A stretch of 64,000 nucleotides of DNA, taken from contig JAEWFA010000040.1 in NCBI GenBank assembly GCA_023389055.1, positions 25,546-89,545 of the forward strand. Direction: 5' to 3'. Below the pieces are notes generated by a model, which was not told where the DNA came from, made no database searches, and worked only from the letters and a program-made list of their open reading frames with translations. Source of the stretch: Pseudomonadota bacterium (GTDB lineage Bacteria; Pseudomonadota; Gammaproteobacteria; Burkholderiales; Burkholderiaceae_E). Made by a program: the position numbers and the translations under genes. This document shows positions 59,987-64,000 of the stretch, one piece after another (position 1 is the stretch's first letter; each line of letters opens with the position of its first letter).

Positions 59987-61255
59987 TCAGGCGGCCCGCA
60001 CGCGCGCCGGAAGATGCCGGAAACCGCGAAAACGGATGCGCCGATCGCGCTCGGCTTCGCCGTCGCGCTCGATGACCGGAAAACGCGCGAGCAGTCGCGC
60101 AATCGCGATGCGGCCTTCGAGCCGGGCAACGCTCATCCCGGCGCAGGCGTGATCGCCGTGGCCGAACGCGAAATGCCGATTGGGCTTGCGCGCGACGTCG
60201 AAGCGATCGGGCTCGGGGAACTGCGCCGGGTCACGGTTGGCGGCGCCGATGCACAAGGTCACGAAGGCGCCGGCGGGGATCGTGCCGTGAGACAGCTCGA
60301 CCGGCGCGGTCAGGCGGCGGTTGTTCAGCTGCAGCGGGCTCTCGAAGCGCAGCATCTCCTCGACGGCGCTGTTCACCAGCGAAGGATCGTCACGCAGCCG
60401 CTGCATCGAATCCGGGTGGCGCAGCAACGCATCGAGCCCGTTGCCGATCAGATTCGTCGTCGTCTCGTGTCCCGCATTGAGCAGGAAGATGCAGTTGTGC
60501 ACGAGTTCGCGATGCGTGAGCCTTTCTCCGTCGTCCTCGCCGCGGATCAGCCGCGTGAGCACGTCCTCGTCCGGATCGAGCGGGTGCGCGCGGCGATCGG
60601 CGATCAGTCCGTCGAGGAACGACGCGAACTGCGTCACCGAACGGTTGCCGCGCTCGAGCATCGCGGCGGTGGGCACCGGCTCGAGCGCGCCGAGGATCGC
60701 AAGCGACCAGTCGCGCAACGGCCTGCGCGCATCGCGCGGCACCGCGAGCAGGTTGCCGATCACCTCGACCGGGATCGCGGCCGCGAAATCGTCGATCAGG
60801 TCGACGTGCTCCGTGCGCTGCATCGCCTCGAGCAGCCGGTCGACGAGCTGAACGACGCCGGCCTCCATGCGCGCGACCGCACGCTGGCTCAGTGCACCGA
60901 GCATCAGGCGCCGCACCCGCGTGTGCAGCGGCGGGTCGCTGAAGACGAGGCTCGTCGTATGGTGCTCGTACAGCGGCGAGTCGCCGAACTTCGGCGCGAA
61001 CTCGACCTTCTTGTCCGAGCTCGCGCTCGGGCTTCGATAGACGGTGGAGACGTCGTCGTAGCGCGTCAGGAAGAAGCTGCCGTCGCCCATCGTTCGCACC
61101 GGGTCGTGCGCGCGCAGTGCCGCGTAGTATGGATAGGGGTCGTCGCAGAAACTTGCCGGAGCCGCGCGCAGCTCGAAGCCGTGGGCAATGCGTTCGGCCT
61201 CGTGCGCGCCGAAGGGCGCCGCCGCCGCGCCGGGGGACGGGAGCACCGAACTCAC
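59987..61255 (-). CDS. Cytochrome P450
   Basis: Soluble bacterial P450 monooxygenase of 422 residues. The haem loop FAFGHGDHACAG has the ligand Cys371, the I-helix has the oxygen-binding AGHETTTN, and the ExxR pair is in 'EEMLRFES'. The substrate is unknown. The GTG start overlaps the upstream dehydrogenase stop by 4 bp (GTGA), so the two genes are co-transcribed and may act in the same pathway. Electron partners are not adjacent; the reductase and flavodoxin at 38-40 kb are possible ones. Confidence 0.92.
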   Translation of the reverse strand: MSSVLPSPGAAAAPFGAHEAERIAHGFELRAAPASFCDDPYPYYAALRAHDPVRTMGDGSFFLTRYDDVSTVYRSPSASSDKKVEFAPKFGDSPLYEHHTTSLVFSDPPLHTRVRRLMLGALSQRAVARMEAGVVQLVDRLLEAMQRTEHVDLIDDFAAAIPVEVIGNLLAVPRDARRPLRDWSLAILGALEPVPTAAMLERGNRSVTQFASFLDGLIADRRAHPLDPDEDVLTRLIRGEDDGERLTHRELVHNCIFLLNAGHETTTNLIGNGLDALLRHPDSMQRLRDDPSLVNSAVEEMLRFESPLQLNNRRLTAPVELSHGTIPAGAFVTLCIGAANRDPAQFPEPDRFDVARKPNRHFAFGHGDHACAGMSVARLEGRIAIARLLARFPVIERDGEAERDRRIRFRGFRHLPARVRAA

Positions 61256-62025
61256 ACGCCGAAGCCGTCGTCGGCGGCGATCACGGCGCCGTTGACGAAG
61301 CTCGAACGGTCGGACGCCAGCAGCACCAGCACGCCGTCGAGATCCTCGGGCTTGCCGACGCGTCGTCGCGGCAGCATCCCGATCAGCTTCTGCCCCGCCT
61401 CGGTCTTCCAGTGCTCGGCGTTGATCTCGGTTTCGATGTAGCCGGGGCAGATCGCGTTCACGTTGATCCCGTAGCGCCCCCACTCGAGCGCCATCGCCTT
61501 GGTCATCTGTACGACGGCGGCCTTGCTCATGCAATAGACGCCGATCTGCGCGAGAACGCGAAGCGCAGCCATCGATGCGATGTTGACGATGCGCGCGCCG
61601 CGCAGCGGATCTTCCTTTGCGCGCGCGATCATCCGGCGCGCGACCTGCTGCGCGACGAAGAACGCTCCGCGCGTATTGGTATCGAAGATGAAGTCGTAGT
61701 CGTCCGGCGTGACGTCGACGAGCCGCTGCGTCGTGCTCACGCCCGAGTTGTTCACGAGGATGTCGATCGGCCCGGCCTGCGCCTCCGCCTGCTCGACGGC
61801 GTCGCGGATGCTCGCGAGATCGGTGACGTCGAGTTTGACGACGTGCGCATCGCCGCCCGCGGACTCGATCTCGGCGCGCAGTTCCTTGAGCCGCTCGATG
61901 CGGCGTGAGGCGAGCACGACGCGCGCGCCGTTGTCGGCGAGCACGCGCGCGAAGCGCGCACCGAGCCCGCTCGAGGCGCCGGTGACGAGCGCTGTCTTTC
62001 CGTCGAGATCGAATCGAGTGGGCAC
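61252..62025 (-). CDS. Short-chain dehydrogenase/reductase
   Basis: Rossmann-fold NAD(P)-dependent oxidoreductase of 257 residues. The cofactor motif TGASSGLG is near residue 16, the 'NNSGVS' segment follows, and the catalytic Tyr-x-x-x-Lys is 'YCMSK', preceded by the Ser in 'NIASM'. The GTG start was picked for its GGAG upstream. It overlaps the P450 gene by 4 bp. The substrate is unknown, likely a hydroxy or keto lipid or terpenoid if it works with the P450. Confidence 0.9.
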   Translation of the reverse strand: MPTRFDLDGKTALVTGASSGLGARFARVLADNGARVVLASRRIERLKELRAEIESAGGDAHVVKLDVTDLASIRDAVEQAEAQAGPIDILVNNSGVSTTQRLVDVTPDDYDFIFDTNTRGAFFVAQQVARRMIARAKEDPLRGARIVNIASMAALRVLAQIGVYCMSKAAVVQMTKAMALEWGRYGINVNAICPGYIETEINAEHWKTEAGQKLIGMLPRRRVGKPEDLDGVLVLLASDRSSFVNGAVIAADDGFGV

Positions 62026-62130
62026 GCGTTTCTCCCCGGGGGACGCCCCGCCGCCACGGCGACGCCGGGCACGAGCGGCGCGCTCGCCCGCATGGTAGCC
62101 GATCGTCTCGCCGCTTCGGCAGCGCCCCGT

Positions 62131-62160
62131 TTGCGTGCGCCCGACGCTTTCCGGGACAAT
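62131..62160 (+). promoter_or_regulatory. Candidate promoter for the ETF-QO gene
   Basis: TTGCGT (62131-62136) and GACAAT (62155-62160), 18 bp apart, lie about 65 bases before the ATG, in the 200-bp gap from the divergent dehydrogenase gene. Confidence 0.4.
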
Positions 62161-62225
62161 CCGCAGCGACGGCCGAGGCAACTGCCGGCGCAACCACGCC
62201 GCGCGCAAACGGAGAGCACAGGAAG

Positions 62226-63875
62226 ATGGAAATCGAGCGCGAGTCGATGGAGTTCGACGTCGTGATCGTCGGCGCGGGGCCCGCCGGCCTGTCGGCGGCG
62301 ATCCGGCTCAAGCAGATCGCCGCCGAACGAGGCGCCGAAATCGGCGTCTGCGTCGTCGAGAAGGGCTCCGAGGTCGGAGCGCACATCCTGTCGGGCGCGG
62401 TGATGGATCCGCGCGCGCTCGAGGAGCTGTTTCCCGACTGGCGCGAGCGCGCCGCTCCGTTGAATACCGAGGTGAAGGAAGACCGCTTCCTCTTTCTCTC
62501 GGAGAACGGCGCTCGCCGCGTTCCCAACTGGATGCTGCCGGGGTGCTTTCGCAACCACGGCAACTACGTGGTGAGCCTGGGCGAATTCGTGCGCTGGCTC
62601 GGCGCACAGGCCGAAGCGCTGGGCGTCGAGATCTATCCGGGCTTCGCCGCCGCTGAGGTGCTGTATGACGACGCCGGCGCGGTGAAGGGGATCGCCACCG
62701 GCAACATGGGCGTCGGCCGCGACGGCGAACCCACGGCGAACTTCCAGCCGGGGATGGAGCTGCACGGCAAGTACACGTTCTTCGCCGAGGGCTCGCGCGG
62801 GCATCTGGGAAAGCAGCTGATCGCGCGCTACCGGCTCGACGAAGGCCGCGATCCGCAGAGCTATGCGATCGGCATCAAGGAACTGTGGGAAATCGAGCCG
62901 GCCCGGTTCGAAGCGGGGCTCGTCATCCACACCGCCGGTTGGCCGCTGGACCACGACACCTACGGCGGCTCCTTCGTGTACCACTGGAGGGACAACAAGA
63001 TCGCGATCGGCTACGTCGTCGGTCTGAATTACCGCAATCCGTACCTGTCCCCCTACGAAGAGTTCCAGCGCTACAAGACGCATCCGGAAATTCGTTCCAT
63101 GCTCCAGGGCGGCAAGCGGCTGGCGTACGGCGCGCGCTCGATCACCGCGGGAGGCGTGAACTCGCTGCCGAAGTTCACTTTCGCCGGCGGCTGCCTGGTC
63201 GGATGCGATGCGGGCTTTCTGAACGCGTCGCGCATCAAGGGCAGCCATGCGGCGATCAAGACCGGAATGCTCGCCGCCGAGGCGGCGTTCGATGCGATCG
63301 CCGCCGGACGTTCGGCCGACGAGCTCGTCGCCTATCGGGATGCATTCCAGCACTCGTGGCTGCACGACGAGCTGCATTCGGCGCGCAACTTCAAGGCGGC
63401 GATGAGCAAGGGCCTGTGGACCGGAACGCTGCTCGTCGGCATCGACCAGACGTTGTTCCGGGGCAAGGCGCCGTACACGATGCACGTGAAGCGCCCCGAC
63501 AACGAGTACCTGGAGCCCGCCGAAGGGTCGAAGCCGATCGCCTATCCGAAGCCCGACGGGAAGATCACCTTCGATCGGCTGTCGTCGGTGTTCATCTCGA
63601 ACACCAATCACGAAGAGAATCAGCCGGTGCACCTGACGTTGAAGGATCCGCAGGTGCCGGTGCAGATCAATCTGGCCCGCTATGCGGGCCCGGAACAGCG
63701 CTACTGCCCCGCCGGAGTCTACGAATTCGTGCGCGACGACGCCGGAGGCGAACGCTTGCAGATCAACGCGCAGAACTGCGTGCACTGCAAGACGTGCGAC
63801 ATCAAGGACCCGACGCAGAACATCGTCTGGGTCGTCCCCGAGGGGGGCGGGGGACCGAACTACTCGGAGATGTGA
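62226..63875 (+). CDS. Electron transfer flavoprotein-ubiquinone oxidoreductase
   Basis: Membrane-associated enzyme (549 residues) that passes electrons from ETF, reduced in beta-oxidation and amino-acid breakdown, to ubiquinone. It has the N-terminal FAD motif VIVGAGPAGLSAA and a C-terminal 4Fe-4S domain with cysteines 494, 518, 521 and 524 (RYCPAG and NCVHCKTCDIKDP). An ATG seven codons later is also possible. It is a single gene here; no etfA or etfB is in view. A repeat hairpin directly follows the stop. Confidence 0.95.
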   Translation: MEIERESMEFDVVIVGAGPAGLSAAIRLKQIAAERGAEIGVCVVEKGSEVGAHILSGAVMDPRALEELFPDWRERAAPLNTEVKEDRFLFLSENGARRVPNWMLPGCFRNHGNYVVSLGEFVRWLGAQAEALGVEIYPGFAAAEVLYDDAGAVKGIATGNMGVGRDGEPTANFQPGMELHGKYTFFAEGSRGHLGKQLIARYRLDEGRDPQSYAIGIKELWEIEPARFEAGLVIHTAGWPLDHDTYGGSFVYHWRDNKIAIGYVVGLNYRNPYLSPYEEFQRYKTHPEIRSMLQGGKRLAYGARSITAGGVNSLPKFTFAGGCLVGCDAGFLNASRIKGSHAAIKTGMLAAEAAFDAIAAGRSADELVAYRDAFQHSWLHDELHSARNFKAAMSKGLWTGTLLVGIDQTLFRGKAPYTMHVKRPDNEYLEPAEGSKPIAYPKPDGKITFDRLSSVFISNTNHEENQPVHLTLKDPQVPVQINLARYAGPEQRYCPAGVYEFVRDDAGGERLQINAQNCVHCKTCDIKDPTQNIVWVVPEGGGGPNYSEM

Positions 63876-63967
63876 AGAGTGAAGGGTGAAGGGTAAAGGG
63901 GAACTTCAACGGGGCGCTCGCCGAAGCCGGCTCGGCCCCCTTCCCCCTTTACCCTTCACCCTTCACA
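63871..63967. repeat. GTGAAGG-type inverted repeat after the ETF-QO gene (copy B)
   Basis: Bases 63879-63901 and 63944-63966 are a perfect 23-bp inverted repeat of tandem GTGAAGG/GTAAAGG-like 7-mers, around a 42-base loop. The loop carries the 17-base block GCCGGCTCGGCCCCCTT (63926-63942) that is identical in copy A after ftsZ. It begins at the ETF-QO stop codon and probably acts in 3'-end formation of that mRNA. Nothing further is seen up to the window end. Confidence 0.88.
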
Positions 63968-64000
63968 GCAGTTACTGGCCGAACTGTCGCGCCCGTCGCT

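Overview
This GC-rich 64 kb window reads as ordinary, chromosomal, gene-dense DNA of a betaproteobacterium, most likely of the order Burkholderiales. The order comes from gene order (an inference): a division and cell-wall cluster ending ftsA-ftsZ-lpxC-secA, the block argJ / DUF815 ATPase / Nudix-ThiE / yacG / zapD / coaE / pilD / pilC / pilB, and the block pyrG-kdsA-DUF1330-eno-ftsB are all arranged as is usual there. I saw no prophage, IS transposase, CRISPR array, rRNA or tRNA.

Layout. (1) 1-15.4 kb: the division/cell-wall (dcw) cluster on the + strand, ftsI (5' end outside the window)-murE-murF-mraY-murD-ftsW-murG-murC-ddl-ftsQ-ftsA-ftsZ, with most neighbours overlapping by 1-8 bp. (2) 15.4-24 kb: a repeat hairpin after ftsZ, a peroxiredoxin, lpxC, a small membrane protein overlapping an antisense dciA-like gene, secA, argJ, an AAA-type ATPase and a Nudix-ThiE fusion. 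(3) 24-29.7 kb, - strand: pilB-pilC-pilD-coaE, then zapD and yacG. (4) 30-34.8 kb, + strand: a branched-chain-amino-acid-type ABC importer in the order livG-livF-livK-livH-livM. (5) 34.8-45.8 kb: accessory metabolism and signalling: a P5C-dehydrogenase-like enzyme, a diguanylate cyclase, a ferredoxin/flavodoxin reductase divergent from a small flavodoxin, a hotdog thioesterase, a repeat element, then a - strand block (alpha/beta hydrolase, PHP phosphoesterase, Sua5/YciO protein, M50 protease) divergent from an acyl-CoA synthetase. (6) 45.8-49.7 kb, - strand: a tight operon of a sugar dehydrogenase-like protein, a c-type cytochrome and a TonB-dependent receptor. (7) 49.8-55.6 kb: gamma-carbonic anhydrase, a 660-bp repeat island, and pyrG-kdsA-DUF1330-eno-ftsB on the - strand. 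(8) 55.7-64 kb: a zinc-type cation exporter, a two-subunit CoA-transferase, a thioesterase, a DUF3422 protein, a P450/short-chain dehydrogenase pair and ETF-ubiquinone oxidoreductase, closed by a second copy of the repeat hairpin seen after ftsZ.

How the genes work together. Regions 1-3 and 7 are housekeeping: peptidoglycan precursor synthesis, divisome assembly (FtsI, W, Q, A, Z, B, ZapD), lipid A and KDO synthesis, secretion, pilus assembly, CTP and glycolysis. Regions 4, 5 and 8 suggest use of amino acids and fatty or organic acids, with electrons entering the quinone pool through ETF-QO.

The most unusual material is non-coding. Two 226/228-bp elements in opposite orientation between the carbonic anhydrase and ftsB have 31-bp terminal inverted repeats. 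The middle 15 bp of those repeats differ between the two copies, yet each copy still pairs with itself. There are also a 237-bp element with 38-bp inverted ends at 40.6 kb, a GTGAAGG-type hairpin repeat after both ftsZ and the ETF-QO gene, and a hairpin cluster across the ftsW stop codon. Among proteins, FtsZ has a Lys inside its tubulin signature loop and LivF has Arg for the Walker A Lys.
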